From positions 20,517 to 25,849 of the forward strand of contig NVVK01000012.1 in the NCBI GenBank assembly GCA_002733335.1: a stretch of DNA of 5,333 nucleotides, in the 5' to 3' direction. Shown piece after piece: positions 1 to 5,333 of the stretch. The translations under genes and the position numbers were made by a program. Positions within the stretch are counted from its first letter, which is position 1. Every line of letters begins with the position of its first letter. Under the pieces are notes generated by a model. It did no database searches. It saw only the letters and a program-made list of their open reading frames with translations, and was not told the DNA's origin. The stretch comes from Methylophaga sp. (GTDB lineage Bacteria > Pseudomonadota > Gammaproteobacteria > Nitrosococcales > Methylophagaceae).

Positions 1-1
1 A

Positions 2-910
2 GCTCTATCACTGCAAGATACTTTTAACGATTATTTAAGAACGCGTAAAGATCTCAAAGAAAGCACCATCCATGATTATAACCGTGTAATGAAATGGGCT
101 TTTGAAGATTGGCTATCAAGGCCTATTACCGACATTACAAAAGATATGGTCGAAAATCGACACCGTGAGCGTGGAAAACGTAGCAAGGCTAGATCAAATA
201 ATTCTATGCGTGTACTTCGAGCTATTATCAATCATGCACGGAACAAATTTGAAGATGCCAGAGGCAATCCGATTATCCTCATTAACCCTGTTGAACGTCT
301 TAGCCAAAATAGGGCATGGTTTAAAATTGAGAAACGCCAAACCTTAATTAAAGCTCATCAACTCGCACCTTGGTATAAAGCTACACTTCAACTCAATAAT
401 GACACAACTAGAGACTACCTCTACTTTCTCCTATTCACTGGTCTGAGAAGATCAGAAGGGGCCCAACTCCGTTGGGATGACGTTGATTTCTCAGATAAAA
501 CATTTACCATTAACGATACGAAAAATGGTCAGCATCACACCTTGCCTCTCTCCGATTATTTAGAATCATTGTTATTAAAAAAACACGAAAATAAAAAGAG
601 TAATTTTGTTTTTCCAAGTGACTCTGCTATAGGCCATATTATTGATCCACAGAAATCATTAATTAGGATAAATGAATTATCAGGTGTGAGTTTTACTCTG
701 CATGATTTAAGAAGAACATTTATAACAATTGCTGAAAGTTTGGATATTCCAGCTTATGCATTAAAGCAATTACTCAATCACAAAGATCCCCGAGACATTA
801 CAGCAAGCTATATAGTAATGGATATTGAAAGACTTAGAAGACCTATGCAAAAAATCAGTGACTTTATTTATTATCACCTAACACCTGAAAAGGACTCTTC
901 AAATGTTTAG
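2..910 (+). CDS. int: tyrosine recombinase integrase, 5' end outside the window
   Basis: Site-specific tyrosine recombinase expected to integrate and excise the element. The frame is open from base 2, upstream of the first ATG at 89. The 29 codons before that ATG read like the SAM-like core-binding domain that opens phage integrases (YLRTRKDLKESTIHDYN), so the true start lies left of the window and the ATG at 89 is internal. Numbering from that ATG, the catalytic set is complete: R120 in FTGLRRSE, K145 in NDTKNG, H205 and R208 in LHDLRR, H231 in LLNHKD, and nucleophile Y241 in ITASYIVMD. The C-terminus looks intact. The final bases overlap the start of the next gene, suggesting translational coupling. 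The enzyme looks functional. Its family is clear, but its attachment site cannot be derived from the protein. Confidence 0.95.
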   Translation, partial: ALSLQDTFNDYLRTRKDLKESTIHDYNRVMKWAFEDWLSRPITDITKDMVENRHRERGKRSKARSNNSMRVLRAIINHARNKFEDARGNPIILINPVERLSQNRAWFKIEKRQTLIKAHQLAPWYKATLQLNNDTTRDYLYFLLFTGLRRSEGAQLRWDDVDFSDKTFTINDTKNGQHHTLPLSDYLESLLLKKHENKKSNFVFPSDSAIGHIIDPQKSLIRINELSGVSFTLHDLRRTFITIAESLDIPAYALKQLLNHKDPRDITASYIVMDIERLRRPMQKISDFIYYHLTPEKDSSNV

Positions 911-1712
911 TATTAGCCGTGATTTATCTCTCATTTATTTAGGATACGTCCAAAGCAAATATCTCACCCAATTTTTTGATCCATTAATTGACAGGGCTAT
1001 TCAGTTGATAAGTATAAAGCCAGAATCAGTATCAATACTCAATGAAAAAAAATATATCGTTCAAGGTATGATTTATTCATTATTTCCTGAGTTTCAAATT
1101 ATTGGTCAAGATGAAAATGGCGATCCTATCTATGGTAAACCAGATGATAGTGAACCAATTAGTTTTGCAAAAAATGTTTTCCAAAATATTAATAATTTAG
1201 AGCTTTCTTCTGATGACTCTTTTTCATGGCCGCAATACTTCGGACTTTTAGCTCTAATGGAAATAGATAGTTACATAATCCAAAATGATTGGGTTTTTGA
1301 AGAAATGGACACCCCGCCATCACACATACCAAACTGGGATGAAGTGGTTGCAAACTCAAGAATTACAACACTTTTGAGCGTCTCTGAAACGGTCTGTTTT
1401 GGCGAAGTCCTCGAAGCAAAAAACTTACCTACTTCAGGTCTTATTAAAGATAAAATTTCAAAACAATCTCAAAATGCCATGAGAATAAGGTATCAACCAC
1501 TTAATGATATTAAGTCTGATTTTATTAAGTTTTACATAGACTCATCTGACAAAAGTAACAAGTCTGAAATTGCTCGTAAATTCTACCGCTCGCTTTCAAA
1601 AAACCAACAAAGAATTATAACTTCTACCCTAAAAATTGAAAATGCTTGTCGCACACTAGTTAATCATCTTAATAAAGTATTAAATCTCAAACCATTTTCT
1701 ATGTACAGCTAG
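903..1712 (+). CDS. hypothetical protein coupled to the integrase
   Basis: I do not recognise this 269-residue protein. The ATG at 903 overlaps the integrase stop by 8 bases and has a good ribosome binding site (AAAAGGA, 887-893) 9 bases upstream, so the start is well supported and translation is probably coupled to the integrase. No signal peptide or clear membrane segment is visible. The product looks soluble, with an acidic middle (FPEFQIIGQDENGDP, around residues 62-76) and a lysine/arginine-rich C-terminal third. Residues 218-240 (NKSEIARKFYRSLSKNQQRI) resemble a helical, possibly DNA-binding segment, but this is a weak impression. One 60-base sample (1141-1200) has only 14 G or C, more AT-rich than the rep gene. 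Its position suggests a role in integration, copy control or immunity of the element. That is inference from context only. Confidence 0.85.
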   Translation: MFSISRDLSLIYLGYVQSKYLTQFFDPLIDRAIQLISIKPESVSILNEKKYIVQGMIYSLFPEFQIIGQDENGDPIYGKPDDSEPISFAKNVFQNINNLELSSDDSFSWPQYFGLLALMEIDSYIIQNDWVFEEMDTPPSHIPNWDEVVANSRITTLLSVSETVCFGEVLEAKNLPTSGLIKDKISKQSQNAMRIRYQPLNDIKSDFIKFYIDSSDKSNKSEIARKFYRSLSKNQQRIITSTLKIENACRTLVNHLNKVLNLKPFSMYS

Positions 1713-1762
1713 TTGTATATGTATAACGTGTACGCGTAGCTGATATACATCTACTCGTACAT
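1701..1762. repeat. 62-bp interrupted palindrome upstream of alpA
   Basis: Four separate inverted-repeat blocks share one centre, between 1731 and 1732. They are ATGTAC/GTACAT (1701-1706 with 1757-1762), TAG/CTA (1710-1712 with 1751-1753), TGTATAT/ATATACA (1714-1720 with 1743-1749), and the central near-palindrome ACGTGTACGCGT (1726-1737). Of 31 base pairs, 21 are Watson-Crick and 3 are G-T. It overlaps the last codons of the 903-1712 gene and ends 62 bases before the alpA ATG. There is no T-run after it, so it is not a typical intrinsic terminator. An operator for AlpA or another dimeric regulator, or a replication-origin hairpin, fits better. The symmetry is seen directly; the role is inferred. 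Confidence 0.7.
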
Positions 1763-1824
1763 GCTGTTTTCAACCTTATTGTTTTCTAGGATGCTTGTTT
1801 CAAAACAACATCAAAGGAAAAACA

Positions 1825-2022
1825 ATGTCATCACAATTACTCAACACCAAACAAGCAGCAAACTACTTATCTGTAAGTAATGCATTTCTAGAACGTGATC
1901 GATGGGCAGGAGCTAGGATTCCATTTGTAAAGATAGGATCAAGATCCGTTCGGTATCGACTTTCAGATCTTGACGCTTACATAGAAAGCAGCATTAGAAC
2001 TTCAACTTCTCAGCAGGTTTAG
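1825..2022 (+). CDS. alpA: AlpA-family regulator / excisionase (MerR-type HTH)
   Basis: Small 65-residue DNA-binding protein of the AlpA/excisionase type. Such proteins act as transcriptional regulators or recombination directionality factors of prophages, satellites and islands. Residues 5-55 form a MerR-like winged helix: LLNTKQAANYLSVS is the helix-turn-helix, then the wing region IPFVKIGSRSVRYRLSDLDAYI. An in-frame TTG at 1795 would add ten residues. I chose the ATG at 1825 because AAAGGA (1813-1818) lies 6 bases upstream and the HTH then starts close to the N-terminus, as is usual. The 62-bp palindrome just upstream is a natural candidate operator. The stop is followed after one base by the rep start, so alpA and rep are surely one transcription unit. 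Confidence 0.9.
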   Translation: MSSQLLNTKQAANYLSVSNAFLERDRWAGARIPFVKIGSRSVRYRLSDLDAYIESSIRTSTSQQV

Positions 2023-2023
2023 A

Positions 2024-3622
2024 GTGAAGCTCAAAATACCCGCTATACCTGAAAATATTTCAGCAGCAGAAAAATCTACATGGACTATCGGTAGCCCTGT
2101 CGGTTGTGATCGAAAATTTAGGCATCATAGACTTTCACATCTGCCGCCACGAATAAGCAATGCTATAGCAAAAAAATACAGAAAGCTTTATAGCAAAGCA
2201 GGGCTACAAACAGCAAACCTATATTTGCTTAGAATATCTGAGTATCTAACCTTCACTACTGTCAACCTTGCTTTAAGTGATGAATCATTGAAGCTCCACG
2301 GAAAAAGTATGGTTACAAAGGCTTTCAGTTTTAAACAGCTAATTTCTGATGAATTAGCGTTGTATGATGTTCTATGTAAAATGGCAAACAAATCATTAAT
2401 ACCTCCTCCAATTGTTAGTGAAACTATCAGTTTGTCGGGTGCAATAAATCGTTTTCGTGATGAACAATGGTGGATAAGAAAGGCGCGATCCATCCATAAG
2501 TATCGCTTTGAGGTGGGGATGATTTCTGCTGGCTTAGTACATAAGCACTCTGCAAAATATATCAGTGATGAAACCTATAAACGTCATCAAGAGCAAAAGG
2601 ATAGAAACAGAAGAGTTTTAGACCTTCTTATAGCTACCAATGATATTGATGAGAATGAGTATTCACTCTCTGACTTAATCAGTCATTCTCAGGCTAACCC
2701 TAAAAATAGACGCTACGAATTAATGGTTAGAATTGCTGGTTCTGATCAAATTGCAAAAGACTTAAACCACGATGGTGTATTTATAACGCTCACCTGCCCT
2801 TCTCGTATGCACCCTATTTATGCTAAATCAGGTGATATTAACCCTCTTTATGATGGAACAGATCCTAAGCAGGCACAATATTATTTAACATCGCTATGGA
2901 AGAGAATTAGAGCCAAGCTCAAGCGAGACCTAATACACATTTATGGTATTAGAGTCGCTGAGCCCCAGCATGATGGAACACCTCACTGGCACTTATTAAT
3001 ATTTTCAGATCCTAAAAATACTACAAAAATAAAAGCTATTTGCTCACACTATGCATTACAGGATAGTCCCAACGAAAAAGGGGCTCAAAAACATCGTATT
3101 ACTTTCGATATGATTGATCGTAACAAAGGATCTGCTGTTGGCTATATTGCTAAGTACATTTCAAAAAATATTGATGCCGAACATATTGATAAAGATTTAG
3201 ATGGTCATGATGCAAAGTCATCAGCTCTAAGAGTAGAAGCTTGGGCTTCAACTTTTGGTATACGTCAGTTTCAAATGTTTGGCTGTCCACCCGTTACTAT
3301 TTGGCGTGAATTAAGAAGACTTAATGGAGCACCTGAAGGGGTACTTCAACAAGCCTATTCTGCCGCTGACTCAGGAAACTGGGCATTATTCATTGAAGCC
3401 TTGGGAGGTATAGAGCAAGACAAGAAAAACCTACCTATTAAGGTACTTAAACTCTGGTCAGATGAAGAAGGGAAATATGGCGATCCAAAAGGTGAAAGCA
3501 TACAAGGTATTACAGACGGAATTCAGGACGCAATCTCTAGAGATAAGATCTGGACTATTTCAAGGAAAGAAAACAATGTCACCGATTCAGTGCGTATGGA
3601 GGGCCGCAGCCCTCCATCGTAA
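2024..3622 (+). CDS. replication endonuclease, HUH family (phage P2 gpA-like)
   Basis: A 532-residue rolling-circle initiator of the Phage_GPA family. These enzymes nick one strand at the origin, stay bound through a 5'-phosphotyrosine, and start replication with a host helicase. All three HUH motifs are present in order: motif 1 FITLTCPS (253-260), motif 2 GTPHWHLLIF with the metal-binding pair H321 and H323, and motif 3 YIAKYISK with paired tyrosines Y374 and Y378 and lysines K377 and K381. The following WASTFGIRQFQMFG (407-420) and TIWRELRRLNG (425-435) are typical of this family, so the protein looks intact. The start is GTG, one base after the alpA stop, with AGG at 2015-2017 six bases upstream. 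Length is normal for the family. It implies that the excised element replicates as a circle, either autonomously or when a helper is present. Confidence 0.95.
   Translation: MKLKIPAIPENISAAEKSTWTIGSPVGCDRKFRHHRLSHLPPRISNAIAKKYRKLYSKAGLQTANLYLLRISEYLTFTTVNLALSDESLKLHGKSMVTKAFSFKQLISDELALYDVLCKMANKSLIPPPIVSETISLSGAINRFRDEQWWIRKARSIHKYRFEVGMISAGLVHKHSAKYISDETYKRHQEQKDRNRRVLDLLIATNDIDENEYSLSDLISHSQANPKNRRYELMVRIAGSDQIAKDLNHDGVFITLTCPSRMHPIYAKSGDINPLYDGTDPKQAQYYLTSLWKRIRAKLKRDLIHIYGIRVAEPQHDGTPHWHLLIFSDPKNTTKIKAICSHYALQDSPNEKGAQKHRITFDMIDRNKGSAVGYIAKYISKNIDAEHIDKDLDGHDAKSSALRVEAWASTFGIRQFQMFGCPPVTIWRELRRLNGAPEGVLQQAYSAADSGNWALFIEALGGIEQDKKNLPIKVLKLWSDEEGKYGDPKGESIQGITDGIQDAISRDKIWTISRKENNVTDSVRMEGRSPPS
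3596..3617. repeat. GC-rich hairpin at the rep 3' end
   Basis: ATGGAGGG and CCCTCCAT form a perfect 8-bp stem around the 6-base loop CCGCAG. It is markedly GC-rich in an AT-rich region. It lies in the last codons of rep and 20 bases inside the overlapping small gene. No T-run follows, so it is unlikely to be an intrinsic terminator. A nicking-site hairpin for the HUH endonuclease, or an RNA element tuning translation of the overlapping gene, are possible; neither is shown. Confidence 0.6.
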
Positions 3623-3633
3623 TGAATTGGTCA

Positions 3634-3659
3634 CTTGGAGTTCTGTCAATAACTGTACG
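3634..3659. repeat. direct repeat, left copy, flanking the Shedu cargo
   Basis: This 26-bp stretch matches 5058-5083 at 23 of 26 positions in the same orientation, with an uninterrupted identical core AGTTCTGTCAATAA. The left copy lies within the coding part of the small gene after rep (residues TWSSVNNC). Together the two copies enclose the complete nuclease gene on the opposite strand. The repeat unit start-to-start distance is 1424 bases. Confidence 0.7.
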
Positions 3660-3745
3660 GTTACAAATAAATTAAAGGTAAGGTTTGCTATATAGTCTTA
3701 CAGATCGTCTAGTGCCAGAAGAGCTTGTTCAATTAATGATAGAAA

Positions 3746-4990
3746 TCAGCAATGTTTGGTGCGCAACTCAATTATAGTGTCTTTCTTTTCATCTAGTTCG
3801 TCGTGATGTATAGGCCCAAATGAGCTGTTGGGCTGACACAAATCTCCATTTTCATTGCAGTACATAAATTTGGTACCATCAAAAGAAATATAAGTATGAA
3901 TAGATTGAAATTTTTTATACTTCGAGACGATAAGATCAAAAATGTCATGGCGCTCCTTAAAGGTCAACGTCCGATTATATATAAAGTATTCCGCAATATC
4001 GAAAACTCCGAAGTTCGTTCGCAATATATCAGAGCCAAGAACACTATCGTTGAATGAGATATTAACATTTACAGGTTGTTTCTTTTGGCGAAGATCAGTT
4101 TCTCTGCCGTTAATACTTGCAGTCATGATAAACCGGTCCTTTGCATAACCAAATTCAAATCCAAGATAGATCCATTGATCCAAAAGTTCAGCTTTCATAG
4201 CAACAATCCCGAGATCATAAACTCGACCGTCGTGATCATACAGTGTAAAAGCGATATCATTTCTTTCAGTAATGAAAAATGAAATACGGTCCTGATCTTT
4301 GTTAGTCCCCACGTCGAGAAAGTACTTTGGACCGGGTTTGGTTGAGCGGTGAAAGCGGACAATTGCATGAAAGGAAAACCCATCTAGATTTTCAAATTTT
4401 CCGAAATCTCGTGTGTGCTGATCTTCTAGTCTCTTTAGAATTTCATCGAACGTGATGATATCGATCTTATTGTGAAATTCTCGGCATTTTTGATGTATTT
4501 TAACTTGATCAATCGACTCCGATAGCCCGACTACAATTACGATATCTAAATCTTCTTGGATCGTGATTCCGAATAATTTTTGGACCTTTTCTCGATTCTC
4601 AGGATTGCGCGTGAAATATTTTTCATAGGTTATCGTCTGACTGATATAGCTACTGACTTCTGCAGTGAAACGTTCCCTGTACTGATTAGATGTAATCATT
4701 AAGTCCTTGGATATTGGTGTCTTTATCTCAAAAATATCCCATAACTTATCGGATCTTTGTGCCAGGAAATCAGGTTCGGGCTTCAGCCCAGTGCCTTTAT
4801 CTCGTGGAAGTGACTTGCCAGATTCTTTTGTAAAAGGGATATGCTTGACGTACCCAAGTATCCTGAAAACAATTGGGTTTTCTTCAAAGTACCGCTGGTA
4901 TAGGGCCTCTTTCTTCTCTTTAGCCTCCAGAAGAATTTCAAGCTCAAGAATTGCTGCCTGAAGTTGATATTTAGTATCTGATGAATCCAT
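3746..4990 (-). CDS. sduA: Shedu-type antiphage nuclease (DUF4263) with a LamG-like C-terminal domain
   Basis: A 414-residue protein. Residues 28-190 fit the Shedu nuclease core (DUF4263, PD-(D/E)XK fold): YQRYFEENPIVF (31-42) at its start, then PEPDFLAQ with D74, then WDIFEIKTP with E88 and K90, then SYISQTITYEKY with Q118, a strand DIVIVVG (149-155), and the closing IDIITFDEILKRL (176-188). Shedu is a known single-gene phage defence system. Residues 203-358 look like a jelly-roll of the concanavalin/LamG kind: FHAIVRFHRS, QWIYLGFEF, FIMTASINGRETD, and the family-like ending FGVFDIAEYFIYNRTLTFKE. A cysteine-containing tail of about 55 residues follows. The N-terminal 30 residues are helical and charged. 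The ATG is preceded by only a weak AGAGA ribosome site. The gene is convergent with the rep operon and overlaps the broken small gene by 32 bases. Nuclease family is fairly sure; the C-terminal fold is a motif-level judgement. Confidence 0.87.
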   Translation of the reverse strand: MDSSDTKYQLQAAILELEILLEAKEKKEALYQRYFEENPIVFRILGYVKHIPFTKESGKSLPRDKGTGLKPEPDFLAQRSDKLWDIFEIKTPISKDLMITSNQYRERFTAEVSSYISQTITYEKYFTRNPENREKVQKLFGITIQEDLDIVIVVGLSESIDQVKIHQKCREFHNKIDIITFDEILKRLEDQHTRDFGKFENLDGFSFHAIVRFHRSTKPGPKYFLDVGTNKDQDRISFFITERNDIAFTLYDHDGRVYDLGIVAMKAELLDQWIYLGFEFGYAKDRFIMTASINGRETDLRQKKQPVNVNISFNDSVLGSDILRTNFGVFDIAEYFIYNRTLTFKERHDIFDLIVSKYKKFQSIHTYISFDGTKFMYCNENGDLCQPNSSFGPIHHDELDEKKDTIIELRTKHC

Positions 4991-5057
4991 TTAATTATTC
5001 TCTAATAACTAACTAGAAAGAGGGAAATAAAACACCTAATTAATTGCGGGCATTACC

Positions 5058-5083
5058 CTTGAAGTTCTGTCAATAAGTGTGCG
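5058..5083. repeat. direct repeat, right copy; possible remnant of the small gene
   Basis: Matches 3634-3659 at 23 of 26 positions. Read in the frame of the left copy it gives SSVNKCAT against SSVNNCTV, with the preceding TGG codon changed to TGA. Bases just upstream (CGGGCATTACCC) can be loosely aligned with the left gene too. This suggests a decayed fragment of a diverged allele of the small gene rather than a simple short repeat. On the - strand the core contains TTGACA (5073-5068), about 80 bases upstream of the Shedu ATG. Confidence 0.6.
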
Positions 5084-5086
5084 ACG

Positions 5087-5092
5087 ATTATA
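5087..5092 (-). promoter_or_regulatory. candidate -10 box for the Shedu gene
   Basis: The - strand reads TATAAT here, preceded by TTGATAG, about 97 bases upstream of the Shedu start codon. It is a perfect -10 consensus, but no good -35 lies 16-18 bases upstream (AAATTT is the best). The 213-base gap 4991-5203 between the nuclease gene and the tRNA holds no other convincing promoter. Low confidence. Confidence 0.25.
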
Positions 5093-5127
5093 CTATCAAC
5101 TCCAGCGGAAATTTACTACCACTCATT

Positions 5128-5147
5128 CGTCTACATTGCGTCTACAT
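5128..5147. repeat. tandem CGTCTACAT repeats with one-helical-turn spacing
   Basis: CGTCTACAT occurs at 5128-5136 and again at 5139-5147, in the same orientation with an 11-base period. Repeats phased by about one helical turn near the end of an integrative element are typical of integrase or excisionase arm-type sites. No third exact copy was noticed in the window. Role is inferred from position next to the tRNA and from the integrase in the same element. Confidence 0.5.
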
Positions 5148-5150
5148 GAT

Positions 5151-5194
5151 ATAAAAATAAAAAAGCCCCAACACTAAAATAAGTGCTAAGGCTT
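5151..5194 (-). terminator. intrinsic terminator of the tRNA gene
   Basis: On the - strand AAGCCTTAGCACT and AGTGTTGGGGCTT form a 13-bp stem (three G-T pairs) around the loop TATTTT (stem-loop 5163-5194). It is followed by a T-rich tract (5151-5162, TTTTTATTTTTAT including the stem edge). It begins 9 bases past the CCA end of the tRNA, so it ends the tRNA transcript and shields it from reading into the element. Confidence 0.85.
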
Positions 5195-5203
5195 GATTAT
5201 ATA

Positions 5204-5280
5204 TGGTGGGCCTGCAGGGACTTGAACCCCGGACAAAGGGATTATGAGTCCCCTGCTCTAACCAGCTGAGCTACAGGCCC
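5204..5280 (-). tRNA. tRNA with CAT anticodon: tRNA-Met (elongator) or tRNA-Ile2
   Basis: A full 77-base cloverleaf with encoded CCA. Acceptor stem GGGCCTG pairs with CAGGCCC, discriminator A. The D arm is GCTC/GAGC. The anticodon stem GGGGA/TCCCT encloses loop CTCATAA with anticodon CAT at 5246-5244. A five-base variable loop and T loop TTCAAGT follow. CAT can mean methionine or, after lysidine modification of the first base, isoleucine AUA. The acceptor pairs C4-G69 and C5-G68 are the ones that TilS uses in E. coli to pick tRNA-Ile2, which favours Ile2. Automated annotation may call it Met. It is not an initiator: C at position 1 mismatched to 72 and the three G-C pairs of the anticodon stem are absent. 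Its 3' end faces the element, the orientation expected for an integration target. Confidence 0.97.
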
Positions 5281-5299
5281 ATATCTTAATTGTCTAAAT

Positions 5300-5315
5300 C
5301 TAAGAAACTTCTTAG
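5300..5315. repeat. short perfect inverted repeat upstream of the tRNA
   Basis: CTAAGAA and TTCTTAG form a 7-bp inverted repeat around two bases, 20 bases 5' of the tRNA gene on its own strand. It may be a leader or spacer structure in a tRNA transcript. AT-rich, so it could be chance. No clear tRNA promoter is visible in the 53 bases left in the window, suggesting that transcription starts further out. Confidence 0.3.
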
Positions 5316-5333
5316 TTGATCTGACCGTGTTGG

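Larger units (their letters stand above)
3576..3777 (+). pseudogene. small gene after rep, probably frameshifted
   Basis: A short reading frame starts inside the end of rep in another frame, at an ATG preceded by AAGGA (3562-3566) nine bases upstream. It encodes 39 residues (MSPIQCVWRAAALHRNELVT at the start, then a basic end KLKVRFAI) and stops at TAG 3693-3695. Just there the +1 frame opens and runs coherently to TAG at 3775-3777, encoding YSLTDRLVPEELVQLMIEIS and then NVWCATQL. The junction is a TA tract (GCTATATAG). Restoring one TA unit would join the halves into a 67-residue protein. I infer a 2-base deletion, but a sequencing error or programmed frameshift cannot be excluded. Function is unknown. 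Its last 32 bases overlap the 3' end of the convergent Shedu gene. The first 47 bases lie inside rep. Confidence 0.6.

Noticed and set aside
1701..1770. Palindrome as an intrinsic terminator
   Set aside because: The stem is interrupted and has no T-run on either side, unlike the clear terminator beside the tRNA.
1795..1824. N-terminal extension of alpA from a TTG codon at 1795
   Set aside because: The ATG at 1825 has a well-spaced ribosome binding site and gives the usual short AlpA N-terminus. The extra ten residues overlap the ribosome site and look non-coding.
2188..2493. Antisense reading frame within rep
   Set aside because: Rep is clearly coding on the + strand with all family motifs. 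The opposite frame has no recognisable domain or ribosome site.
3462..3575. Upstream in-frame extension of the small gene inside rep
   Set aside because: It lies wholly in rep coding sequence. The start at 3576 has its own good ribosome binding site, so the earlier ATG is a shadow.
3942..4961. Several short + strand frames, and one alternative - strand frame, across the Shedu gene
   Set aside because: All lie inside the 414-codon nuclease frame, which has family motifs. They show no motifs or initiation signals of their own.
5068..5073. TTGACA on the - strand as a -35 box for the Shedu gene
   Set aside because: No acceptable -10 lies 15-19 bases downstream. The same hexamer occurs in the left repeat copy, so it is better explained by the repeat.
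1..5333. CRISPR array, insertion sequence or toxin-antitoxin pair
   Set aside because: No regularly spaced repeats with spacers, no transposase with terminal inverted repeats, and no small paired genes with recognisable toxin or antitoxin features were seen.

Overview
The window reads as a compact integrative element of about 5 kb lying against a chromosomal tRNA gene. The host looks like a low-GC gammaproteobacterium, most plausibly Moraxellaceae (Acinetobacter or Psychrobacter type). That placement is an inference from AT-rich composition, the tRNA with an encoded CCA end, the terminator style and the gene families present. It is not a database match.

Layout, left to right. The + strand carries a four-gene mobility and replication block: a tyrosine integrase whose first codons lie outside the window (2-910), an unrecognised 269-residue protein whose start overlaps the integrase stop (903-1712), a small AlpA-type MerR-fold regulator/excisionase (1825-2022), and a 532-residue HUH-type replication endonuclease of the phage P2 gpA family (2024-3622) that begins one base after the alpA stop. 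A 62-bp interrupted palindrome (1701-1762) lies between the second gene and alpA. A short GC-rich hairpin (3596-3617) sits at the end of rep. It is followed by a small gene (3576-3777) that appears broken by loss of two bases in a TA tract.

The - strand then carries one cargo gene (3746-4990): a Shedu-type antiphage nuclease (DUF4263, PD-(D/E)XK) whose C-terminal half looks like a concanavalin/LamG-like jelly-roll. The cargo is bracketed by two copies of a 26-bp repeat (3634-3659 and 5058-5083, 23/26 identical). The right-hand copy looks like a remnant of the same small gene. Past it come a helically phased direct repeat (5128-5147), the tRNA terminator (5151-5194) and a CAT-anticodon tRNA on the - strand (5204-5280).

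How it fits together: integrase and AlpA would handle integration, excision and their control, and the HUH endonuclease would start replication of the excised circle. No capsid, tail, portal or terminase gene is visible, so within this window the element looks like a minimal phage-satellite-like or cryptic island carrying antiphage immunity as cargo. The left end, the integrase start and the left attachment site are outside the window, so completeness cannot be judged.
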